Below, one piece after another: positions 1 to 6,602 of a DNA stretch of 11,041 bases. This stretch comes from an uncultured Lachnospiraceae bacterium (GTDB lineage Bacteria > Bacillota > Clostridia > Lachnospirales > Lachnospiraceae). Positions within the stretch are counted from its first letter, which is position 1. Each line of letters starts with the position of its first letter. A program made the translations under genes and the position numbers. Below the pieces are notes generated by a model. That model saw nothing but the letters and a program-made list of their open reading frames with translations. It searched no databases and was not told the DNA's origin. The DNA lies in contig CAJUEX010000075.1 of NCBI GenBank assembly GCA_910585715.1, forward strand, positions 1 through 11,041, given 5' to 3'.

Positions 1-22
1 AACACCAGCATTTAATCTGACC

Positions 23-29
23 AGAGGAG
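23..29 (+). promoter_or_regulatory. Candidate ribosome binding site of the first RHS ORF
   Basis: AGAGGAG lies 11 nt upstream of GTG 41, which is in the RHS frame, and 9 nt upstream of ATG 39, which is in a different frame that soon stops. This is the only good Shine-Dalgarno match at the left edge. It supports translation of the orphan core from GTG 41, although read-through from an upstream start cannot be excluded. Confidence 0.4.
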
Positions 30-40
30 CATCATCTAAT

Positions 41-2506
41 GTGCAAAACAACACCTATAATCAATACCGCCAGGCAGTTTCCACCACGGATGCCAAAGGG
101 AACATCATCCGGTATGAATACGATGGGATGGGTAACTGTGTCCGTATGACAGATGCTTTGGGACATGTAACGGAATATGAATACAATGGCAGCAATGAGA
201 TTGTAAAGGTTACCCGGAAAGGTGAAAATGGACATGACGACATTATCCTTACCTATGCCTATGACCATCTTGGAAACGTGACATCTGTCACAGACGGAGA
301 AGGAAATACTTACCGGATGGACTATGACAAGGTGGGGAACCTGAAAGCTGTTTATGATGCCTATGGCACGGCAGTGGAAAGCTACAGCTATGACAAGGTC
401 TACAACCAGACCTCTGTAAAGGATGCCAAAGGAAATGAGACCGAAATGTCCTACGACTCCCTTGGCAACATGGTAAGCATGCTGAACAAGGCAACAGGCA
501 GCGCCACTACCTATGCCTATGTGGGTGGGCAGCTCCTAAGCTCCTCAACGGATGCCCTGGGCGGAAAGGTTACTGCAGAATATGACACCATGGGGAATGT
601 AAAGAGCTTTACCAATCCAAACGGCGGCGTGACGGAATACACCTATGACCTGAACAACCGGGTAACAGGAGAGAGCATAGGAAGCGAATATAAGCATACC
701 TATGAATACAATGCCAATGGACAGGTCATAAAGAAGACCAACTCCAGGGGACAGGTGACGGAATATACTTATGACAAAGCAGGAAGGCTCACAAGCCTTA
801 CAGACCAGCTTGGAACCATCCGCTATGCTTATGATAAAAACGGAAATGTGCTGACTGTAGCGGATTCTCGGGGAACCATCACAAGGGAGTACGATGCCCT
901 GAACAGGGTGACTTCTTATACGGATACAAAAGGAAATACTATCCGGTATGGTTATGATGAGTTTGGAAACCTGACAGAGCTTACCTATCCAAACGGGGAA
1001 AAGGTAATTTATACACATGATAAAAACGGAAATATAAAGAACGCAACAGACTGGGAGGGCAGGATTACAGCCTATGAATATGACAGGAATTCCCGGCTGG
1101 TAAAAACCATCCGTCCGGACGGCACGGTGGAGACAAGGACATATGATAAGGCAGGACAGCTTTTAACCATTCTTGACAAGAAGGGAAGCCAGACAGTCAA
1201 CAGTCAGGAATATGCCTATGATGTAAGCGGGAATATTACTGCGGTGAAGGCTTCACAGAAAGGTGAAATGCAGGCAAGTGGTGATATTGCCAATACCAGT
1301 ATGGAGTATGATAAGACAAACCGCCTGATTAAGTACAACGGGAAGGAAGTGAAGTACGATAAGGATGGAAACATGGTATATGGTCCTCTTAACGGAGAGA
1401 TGGCAGGCTTTGTCTATGACTGCCGTAACCGATTAGTGCAGGCAGGGACTACGAAGTATGAGTATGATGCAGAGGACAACCGGACAGCGGTTATAAAGAA
1501 TGCAGGGACAAAAGAAGAGATAAGGATAGAATATGTAGTGGATTCCGTGGAAGAGCTTAGCAGGGTGTTGATGGCGGTTGAAAAGAAGTCCGGGAGTAAA
1601 ACTTCTGGAAACAGCATGGAAAGCACAACTGACAACGGAATTACTGGAAGCATAACAGCAGGCACGACAGCAGGTACGACAGCAGGTACGACAGGCAATG
1701 AAGCATTCCAGACTACTTATTTCTACTATGGAAACGGACTGCTTGCACAGGAAAATGAAAAAGAAGGTTACCTGACCTATCATTTCAATAACGTGGGAAG
1801 CACTAATGCAGTAACGGATGAAAATGGAGCGGTGAGGTATACATATGCTTATAATCCATACGGAGAGTTGACGAAAGGAAGCTATGGGCAGGTTATGTTC
1901 CTGTTTAATGGGCAGTATGGGGTTGCTTCAGATGATAACGGACTGTATTACATGCGTGCAAGGTATTATAATGTGTCCATTAAGCGGTTCATCAATCAGG
2001 ATGTAGTGACTGGAAGCATAGCAGAAAGCCAGAGCCTGAACCGGTATGCGTATGTGGAAGGAAATCCGGTTAACTATTTTGATCCGTTTGGGTTGGAACC
2101 GTTGTTGACGGATGAATTGCATGAGTTTGCAAGTGGTTTGTCAGCAGCAGGTGCAGTGGCTGGTTTTCTTAATCCATCGGTCGGATTTTTTATAGGAGAA
2201 ATTGCATTCTTTTTTGATACAGGAGTTTATATTAATGATATTTTTACTTCTAAGTTTGATGGTGATGTTATTAAGAAAGCGTTATCAAATACTGTATTTA
2301 ATGGACAACTTTTTACTGTAGGTACTATGGCATATTTGGGTAAGCTTGGAGACGTGAGTAAAATTATAGGGGATATATCTTCAATAATAACTATAGGCAC
2401 GACAAAAATGAATCTAGAGCAAAAAATAGTTAAAAAGATAATAGAAAAAGTTAAAGAATATTTAGATGAAAAAAAATCAAAGGAAAAAGGAGACATAAAT
2501 GACTAA
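41..2506 (+). CDS. RHS/YD-repeat protein (orphan core) with hydrophobic C-terminal tip CT1
   Basis: This is an RHS-family polymorphic toxin polypeptide. In this family YD repeats form a shell that encloses a variable C-terminal toxin, which is released by cleavage at the core end. Dozens of YD-type repeats (Y-x-Y-D-x-x-G-[NR]) run through residues 1-490. A Thr/Gly-rich linker with three A-G-T-T units lies at about 540-551. The RHS-associated core domain spans about 579-686 (G-S-x-x-A-V-T-D-E, N-P-Y-G-E, G-L-Y-Y-M-R-A-R-Y-Y) and ends in the PxxxxDPxGL signature with D681. The tip is residues 687-821, about 135 aa: a hydrophobic stretch near 697-735 and a Lys-rich helical tail, with no recognised enzymatic motif. 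The GTG start at 41 follows AGAGGAG, but the frame is open to the left edge, so the gene may begin outside the window. There is no signal peptide or N-terminal RHS region here, so it resembles an orphan or silent RHS module. The stop overlaps the next gene by 8 nt. Toxicity is inferred. Confidence 0.88.
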   Translation: MQNNTYNQYRQAVSTTDAKGNIIRYEYDGMGNCVRMTDALGHVTEYEYNGSNEIVKVTRKGENGHDDIILTYAYDHLGNVTSVTDGEGNTYRMDYDKVGNLKAVYDAYGTAVESYSYDKVYNQTSVKDAKGNETEMSYDSLGNMVSMLNKATGSATTYAYVGGQLLSSSTDALGGKVTAEYDTMGNVKSFTNPNGGVTEYTYDLNNRVTGESIGSEYKHTYEYNANGQVIKKTNSRGQVTEYTYDKAGRLTSLTDQLGTIRYAYDKNGNVLTVADSRGTITREYDALNRVTSYTDTKGNTIRYGYDEFGNLTELTYPNGEKVIYTHDKNGNIKNATDWEGRITAYEYDRNSRLVKTIRPDGTVETRTYDKAGQLLTILDKKGSQTVNSQEYAYDVSGNITAVKASQKGEMQASGDIANTSMEYDKTNRLIKYNGKEVKYDKDGNMVYGPLNGEMAGFVYDCRNRLVQAGTTKYEYDAEDNRTAVIKNAGTKEEIRIEYVVDSVEELSRVLMAVEKKSGSKTSGNSMESTTDNGITGSITAGTTAGTTAGTTGNEAFQTTYFYYGNGLLAQENEKEGYLTYHFNNVGSTNAVTDENGAVRYTYAYNPYGELTKGSYGQVMFLFNGQYGVASDDNGLYYMRARYYNVSIKRFINQDVVTGSIAESQSLNRYAYVEGNPVNYFDPFGLEPLLTDELHEFASGLSAAGAVAGFLNPSVGFFIGEIAFFFDTGVYINDIFTSKFDGDVIKKALSNTVFNGQLFTVGTMAYLGKLGDVSKIIGDISSIITIGTTKMNLEQKIVKKIIEKVKEYLDEKKSKEKGDIND
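836..958. repeat. 123-bp YD-repeat segment present only in copy 1
   Basis: Copy 1 has 41 extra in-frame codons here (residues 266-306, two YD units), bounded by TTATGAT at 829-835 and 952-958. Copy 2 goes straight from R-Y-A-Y-D to E-F-G-N-L at 4630. Slippage or recombination between the short repeats would remove exactly this segment, so the difference is best read as a deletion in copy 2. Confidence 0.85.
1658..1693. repeat. 12-bp tandem repeat, three units, encoding A-G-T-T
   Basis: Three consecutive 12-mers (GCAGGYACGACA) encode A-G-T-T three times, in the flexible Thr/Gly-rich linker before the RHS-associated core domain. The corresponding place in the second RHS ORF, 5335-5358, has only two degenerate units. 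The multiple-of-three unit changes linker length without breaking the frame. Confidence 0.9.
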
Positions 2507-3053
2507 AGTATTATGGTTAATATTATTAGTAATCATGCATTTTGCTGTATTAAGTTTTTTTGATGAGTATTTAGTTGCTAGGCATCTGCTGTTTCGTTGT
2601 AAAATAAAAGTTGCAAAAATTATAGGTTTTGGAAAATCTAAACTATTTGATACAATGTACTTTTATACAATTATTAGTTATTGCGAGCAAAAACAAGGGA
2701 GTGTGGTAAAAATATCACGGAGCAAGGATGACGAAATAGGTAAGGAGATAATGGTAGCAGTTAAAGCGGATGGGAAATTAGCTGTAAGATATGAAAAAAA
2801 TAATTGGTATGGCAAGTTATTTTATAACTTGGAGGGAACTAGCCTTGGGAGTGGATTGGGTTTGAAAGGATATATATGTGCGTATGTATTTTTAAATAGT
2901 ATAATGGCTTGTTCATGTATATTAGAACCTGAAGGGGCAATGAGATTATATCAAATATATCTATTAATTGTTATAATACATTATTTGCTAATGCCGCAAA
3001 TAGTTGAAATTAGAAATTATTTATACGAGAAGAATAAAGTTGAGGATATGTAG
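2499..3053 (+). CDS. Small membrane protein, candidate immunity protein for CT1
   Basis: A 184-aa protein whose ATG lies inside the last codons of the RHS gene (8-nt overlap, ATGACTAA), which implies translational coupling. An AAGGAG-like site sits just upstream at about 2480-2490. Predicted topology: a transmembrane segment at residues 4-20, a soluble beta-rich part at about 34-100 (K-I-I-G-F, I-G-K-E-I-M-V-A-V-K), then two hydrophobic segments at about 124-142 and 150-165. The order TM, small beta domain, TM loosely resembles DUF3592-type proteins. Its residues 26-45 align visibly with the protein encoded at 6603-7079 (A/S-R-x-L-L-F ... K-I-[IV]-G-F), so the two are paralogues. RHS tips are normally followed by their immunity gene, and a membrane immunity protein would suit a membrane-acting tip. 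The function is inferred from position. Confidence 0.75.
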   Translation: MTKVLWLILLVIMHFAVLSFFDEYLVARHLLFRCKIKVAKIIGFGKSKLFDTMYFYTIISYCEQKQGSVVKISRSKDDEIGKEIMVAVKADGKLAVRYEKNNWYGKLFYNLEGTSLGSGLGLKGYICAYVFLNSIMACSCILEPEGAMRLYQIYLLIVIIHYLLMPQIVEIRNYLYEKNKVEDM

Positions 3054-3165
3054 TAATAAAAAAAGTATGTATTGTATATCGCCATTTCGAGTGATGGAAG
3101 GTTAAAAATACATAGACTAACAAAAAAAGAAAGTAAGGAGAACTGGTATGATGTGAAATATTGAG
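3054..3165 (+). other. Inter-module stretch with inverted repeats and a short open frame
   Basis: No confident gene lies here. TATGTATT at 3066-3073 pairs with AATACATA at 3107-3114, enclosing a smaller CCAT/ATGG stem at 3082-3097. There is no T tract, so it is a poor terminator. One frame is open from 3060 to the TGA at 3162-3164 and reads plausibly (ISSDGRLKIHRLT, then ENWYDVKY). It may be the decayed left end of the RHS remnant that follows. AAGGAG with ATG ATG TGA at about 3135-3156 looks accidental. Confidence 0.35.
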
Positions 3166-3480
3166 CAAAGTAATATTTCAAAAACAGGAAACGATGTAGT
3201 GTCCGTTATAAATATAACGAAAACAGGCAGGTTACAAAAGAAAACGTGGAAGGCCTTGGGGAGACGGTTTACCCCATTTCAATGGGCTGCTTACACAGGT
3301 GACAGATTTCGATGGAAATGTAAGCAAATATGTTTATGGCTCAATAGAAAATATAGTATATTATATTGATAGGAAGGGCACCATCACCGACTATGAAATC
3401 GCACTAAATGGAAAAGTGTTGAAGGAGACCGTTACCCTTGCGAATGGAAGCAGGGCAGCGCCATTACCCATGAGCGGGAT
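3166..3480 (+). pseudogene. Frame-broken RHS segment upstream of the second core
   Basis: RHS-like protein sequence continues through three reading frames. The frame at 3166-3200 gives N-I-S-K-T-G-N-D-V-V. The frame at 3204-3272 gives R-Y-K-Y-N-E-N-R-Q-V then E-G-L-G-E-T-V-Y. The frame at 3275-3453 gives H-F-N-G-L-L-T-Q-V-T-D-F-D-G-N and T-L-A-N-G-S. The frame from about 3454 gives A-I-T-H-E-R-D-V-D-G-N and runs into the second RHS ORF. Each switch is a net -1, repaired by adding one base: C near 3203, C in the C run at 3272-3275, and G near 3454. So the second RHS once extended at least 300 bp further left. It is either a decaying fragment or a real gene broken by base-calling losses. Confidence 0.7.
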
Positions 3481-6138
3481 GTGGACGGCAACATCACAAA
3501 GATTACCTATCCCGACGGAATGACCACCATAGAGGCAGCCTATGACACAGCAGGGAACCTGCTGACATTAAAGGATGCTTTGAAATCCACCATGGTACAG
3601 AATTTTAACAGCGGAAGCCAGCTTGTGGGCACGGCATTGGCAAACGGCGGACAGATTACTTACAGCTATTATGACAACGGGCTTTTGAAAAGCGAGACGG
3701 ATGCCATGGGCAATACCACTGCCTATACCTATGACGGTGCGGGAAGAGTAACCGGAATTACCGATAAAATGGGCAATACCACATCTTATGGCTATGACAG
3801 CGCAGGGAATGCGACTACTGTTATAAAACCGGAGGGGGAAACGGTTACTATTGCCTATAATCAATACCGTCAGGCAGTTTCCACCACGGATGCTAAAGGG
3901 AACACCACCCGGTATGAATATGATGGGATGGGTAACTGTGTCCGTATGACAGATGCTTTGGGACATGTAACGGAATATGAATACAATGGCAGCAATGAGA
4001 TTGTAAAGGTTACCCGGAAAGGTGAAAATGGACATGACGACATTATCCTTACCTATGCCTATGACCATCTTGGAAACGTGACATCTGTCACAGACGGAGA
4101 AGGAAATACTTACCGGATGGACTATGACAAGGTGGGGAACCTGAAAGCTGTTTATGATGCCTATGGCACGGCAGTGGAAAGCTACAGCTATGACAAGGTC
4201 TACAACCAGACCTCTGTAAAGGATGCCAAAGGAAATGAGACCGAAATGTCCTACGACTCCCTTGGCAACATGGTAAGCATGCTGAACAAGGCAACAGGCA
4301 GCGCCACTACCTATGCCTATGTGGGTGGGCAGCTCCTAAGCTCCTCAACGGATGCCCTGGGCGGAAAGGTTACTGCAGAATATGACACCATGGGGAATGT
4401 AAAGAGCTTTACCAATCCAAACGGCGGCGTGACGGAATACACCTATGACCTGAACAACCGGGTAACAGGAGAGAGCATAGGAAGCGAATATAAGCATATC
4501 TATGAATACAATGCCAATGGACAGGTCATAAAGAAGACCAACTCCAGGGGGCAGGTGACGGAATATACTTATGACAAAGCAGGAAGGCTCACAAGCCTTA
4601 CAAACCAGCTTGGAACCATCCGCTATGCTTATGATGAGTTTGGAAACCTGACAGAGCTTACCTATCCAAACGGGGAAAAGGTAATTTATACACATGATAA
4701 AAACGGAAATATAAAGAACGCAACAGACTGGGAGGGCAGGATTACAGCCTATGAATATGACAGGAATTCCCGGCTGGTAAAAACCATCCGTCCGGACGGC
4801 ACGGTGGAGACAAGGACATATGATAAGGCAGGACAGCTTTTAACCATTCTTGACAAGAAGGGAAGCCAGACAGTCAACAGTCAGGAATATGCCTATGATG
4901 TAAGCGGGAATATTACTGCGGTGAAGGCTTCACAGAAAGGTGAAATGCAGGCAAGTGGTGATATTGCCAATACCAGTATGGAGTATGATAAGACAAACCG
5001 CCTGATTAAGTACAACGGGAAGGAAGTGAAGTACGATAAGGATGGAAACATGGTATATGGTCCTCTTAACGGAGAGATGGCAGGCTTTGTCTATGACTGC
5101 CGTAACCGATTAGTGCAGGCAGGGACTACGAAGTATGAGTATGATGCAGAGGACAACCGGACAGCGGTTATAAAGAATGCAGGGACAAAAGAAGAGATAA
5201 GGATAGAATATGTAGTGGATTCCGTGGAAGAGCTTAGCAGGGTGTTGATGGCGGTTGAAAAGAAGTCCGGGAGTAAAACTTCTGGAAACAGCATGGAAAG
5301 CACAACTGACAACGGAATTACTGGAAGCATAACAGCAGGCTCGACAGCAAGTACGATAGGCAATGAAGCATTCCAGACTACTTGTTTCTACTATGGGAAC
5401 GGACTGCTTGCACAGGAAAATGAAAAGGAAGGCTATCTGACCTATCATTTTAATAATGTAGGAAGCACCAATGCAGTAACGGATGAAAAGGGTGTAGTGA
5501 AATATACATATGCTTACAATCCATATGGAGAGTTGACGAAAGGAAGCTATGGGCAAGTTATGTTCCTGTTCAATGGGCGGTATGGGGTTGCTTCAGATGA
5601 TAACGGGTTGTATTATATGCGGGCAAGGTACTATAACGTGTCCATTAAACGGTTTGTTAATCAGGATGTAGTGACTGGAAGCATAGCAGAAAGCCAGAGC
5701 TTGAACCGGTATGCGTATGTGGAAGGGAATCCGGTTAGTTATTTTGATCCGTTTGGGTTGGAGAAGAAAGCGGCAGAAGAACGACATGAGGTACTTGATA
5801 AGATATCTATGGGAAGTGCAGGTATGGTTATAGCAGGAGTTGGGGTTACAGCAGCTTCGGTAATGACCGGTACGGCTGCACCTGTGGTCGCAGCAGTTGG
5901 TGAAGGGATGATTGTTGTTGGGACAATGGCTGGAACGATAGCTACGGTTGAAGATATAGGATTTTGGATATATGATGGAATGAAAGGATATGTAAGCGGA
6001 GATGAAGCTTTTTATAATGTAGTGAAGAATTCCGGATTTCTTATACTAGGAAAAATGACACCGCCAGGTGTTGGAGAAATAATATATATAATTGTGCATC
6101 AGATAGAGAAAAAAATAAAGGAGTTAAATGAAAAATGA
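3481..6138 (+). CDS. RHS/YD-repeat protein (second core copy) with hydrophobic tip CT2
   Basis: An 885-aa open frame. YD repeats fill residues 1 to about 560. A shortened Thr/Ser linker (two degenerate 12-bp units) lies at about 619-626. The RHS-associated core domain runs to the PxxxxDPxGL signature with D756. The core matches the first RHS protein except for a 41-residue deletion, one linker unit fewer, and scattered substitutions near the end. The tip is residues 762-885, about 124 aa: a Gly/Ala/Val-rich hydrophobic segment at about 776-825 (M-V-I-A-G-V-G-V, P-V-V-A-A-V-G), then D-I-G-F-W-I-Y-D, and a Lys-rich tail. No catalytic motif is recognised. The start is unconvincing: GTG 3481 and ATG 3520 lack a good Shine-Dalgarno site, and RHS-like sequence continues upstream in other frames. 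It is therefore probably the body of a longer or broken RHS gene. The stop overlaps the next ATG by 4 nt. A membrane-targeting toxin is inferred, not shown. Confidence 0.85.
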   Translation: MDGNITKITYPDGMTTIEAAYDTAGNLLTLKDALKSTMVQNFNSGSQLVGTALANGGQITYSYYDNGLLKSETDAMGNTTAYTYDGAGRVTGITDKMGNTTSYGYDSAGNATTVIKPEGETVTIAYNQYRQAVSTTDAKGNTTRYEYDGMGNCVRMTDALGHVTEYEYNGSNEIVKVTRKGENGHDDIILTYAYDHLGNVTSVTDGEGNTYRMDYDKVGNLKAVYDAYGTAVESYSYDKVYNQTSVKDAKGNETEMSYDSLGNMVSMLNKATGSATTYAYVGGQLLSSSTDALGGKVTAEYDTMGNVKSFTNPNGGVTEYTYDLNNRVTGESIGSEYKHIYEYNANGQVIKKTNSRGQVTEYTYDKAGRLTSLTNQLGTIRYAYDEFGNLTELTYPNGEKVIYTHDKNGNIKNATDWEGRITAYEYDRNSRLVKTIRPDGTVETRTYDKAGQLLTILDKKGSQTVNSQEYAYDVSGNITAVKASQKGEMQASGDIANTSMEYDKTNRLIKYNGKEVKYDKDGNMVYGPLNGEMAGFVYDCRNRLVQAGTTKYEYDAEDNRTAVIKNAGTKEEIRIEYVVDSVEELSRVLMAVEKKSGSKTSGNSMESTTDNGITGSITAGSTASTIGNEAFQTTCFYYGNGLLAQENEKEGYLTYHFNNVGSTNAVTDEKGVVKYTYAYNPYGELTKGSYGQVMFLFNGRYGVASDDNGLYYMRARYYNVSIKRFVNQDVVTGSIAESQSLNRYAYVEGNPVSYFDPFGLEKKAAEERHEVLDKISMGSAGMVIAGVGVTAASVMTGTAAPVVAAVGEGMIVVGTMAGTIATVEDIGFWIYDGMKGYVSGDEAFYNVVKNSGFLILGKMTPPGVGEIIYIIVHQIEKKIKELNEK
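3855..5762. repeat. Large direct repeat, copy 2 (RHS core)
   Basis: This is the partner of 55-2097. It lacks the 123-bp YD segment at the junction near 4630 and one 12-bp linker unit near 5335-5358. Sequence left of 3855 (3481-3854) has no counterpart in copy 1, because copy 1 is truncated there. Sequence right of 5763 is the different tip. Confidence 0.95.
5335..5358. repeat. 12-bp tandem repeat, two degenerate units
   Basis: GCAGGCTCGACA and GCAAGTACGATA encode A-G-S-T and A-S-T-I, in the linker position that has three cleaner units at 1658-1693 in copy 1. Identity between the two cores drops sharply from this point rightwards. Confidence 0.8.
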
Positions 6139-6584
6139 AAATTGAAAAATATATTTCTTTGCGAAAAAAAGTTCCTGCTTTACTCTTTGGTTGCTATCTT
6201 ATGTTTTTTTGCTGGGGTTGCTACGATTGTATAGAATATATATCTTATAAAGAAGACTACATATTAGTGGAGGGAGTTATAGAAGAATTTGTTCATGTAG
6301 ATGGTGGAAGAATGGGAGATGACTATAGTATACTAAAGGTAAAAACGAATGATTTATCATATAATGTAAGAGCTAGAAGAAGATTTAAAGATAAAGTGGG
6401 AAAAGTGGTTCGAATTGCAATTAGTCCTTCAGAAGACAGTGGTGAATATATAAAAGGAATTTGGACAGAGCCTTTTTTGGCATATCAGACCGTATTGCTT
6501 TTAGTAAGCATTGTAATAGGAGTAGTATTATATTTAGGAATTGTAAGGGGACCAAAAATGTTAAATGAAATGAAATTGAGATAG
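6135..6584 (+). CDS. Small membrane protein, candidate immunity protein for CT2
   Basis: A 149-aa protein starting in the ATGA overlap with the stop of the second RHS gene, so translation is probably coupled. Residues 13-30 form a transmembrane helix. Residues 42-108 form a soluble beta-rich domain: L-V-E-G-V-I-E-E-F, Y-S-I-L-K-V-K, Y-N-V-R-A, and V-G-K-V-V-R-I-A-I-S-P. The pattern G-x-[VI], then a strand, then V-G-x-x-V-x-I-x-x-x-P, is reminiscent of DUF3592-type domains. A second transmembrane helix lies at 116-136. Immediate coupling to a toxin-tip gene makes an immunity role the leading hypothesis. Its base composition is clearly more AT-rich than the RHS core, like the tip it follows. 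Confidence 0.75.
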   Translation: MKIEKYISLRKKVPALLFGCYLMFFCWGCYDCIEYISYKEDYILVEGVIEEFVHVDGGRMGDDYSILKVKTNDLSYNVRARRRFKDKVGKVVRIAISPSEDSGEYIKGIWTEPFLAYQTVLLLVSIVIGVVLYLGIVRGPKMLNEMKLR

Positions 6585-6602
6585 GATATGGGGGTGAGAA
6601 AA

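Larger units (their letters stand above)
55..2097. repeat. Large direct repeat, copy 1 (RHS core)
   Basis: This block is repeated at 3855-5762. The offset is 3800 bp up to position 835, 3677 bp from 953, and 3665 bp after the 12-bp tandem repeat at 1658. By eye, 953-1657 shows no mismatch to its copy. The stretch 55-835 shows about eight mismatches, five of them in the first 70 bp. The stretch 1694-2097 shows about 35. The match starts abruptly inside a YD repeat and ends at the DPFGLE codons, exactly where the toxin tip begins. Confidence 0.95.

Noticed and set aside
55..835. YD repeats as a CRISPR-like or simple repeat array
   Set aside because: The periodicity is at the protein level (degenerate Y-x-Y-D-x-x-G), not identical DNA repeats with spacers.
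545..1018. Long minus-strand open frames opposite the RHS cores (for example 545-1018, 3568-4068, 5110-5556)
   Set aside because: They mirror the codon bias of the YD repeats, recur in both copies, and have no ribosome binding sites or family features. They are shadows of the plus-strand genes.
3066..3114. Inverted repeats after 3053 as a rho-independent terminator
   Set aside because: Stems are AT-rich and nested, with a long loop and no T tract following.
3299..3523. 74-aa open frame at 3299-3523 as a separate gene
   Set aside because: Its first two-thirds are RHS sequence in the wrong frame relative to the main ORF, and its tail is the main ORF read out of frame. It is part of the frame-broken RHS segment.
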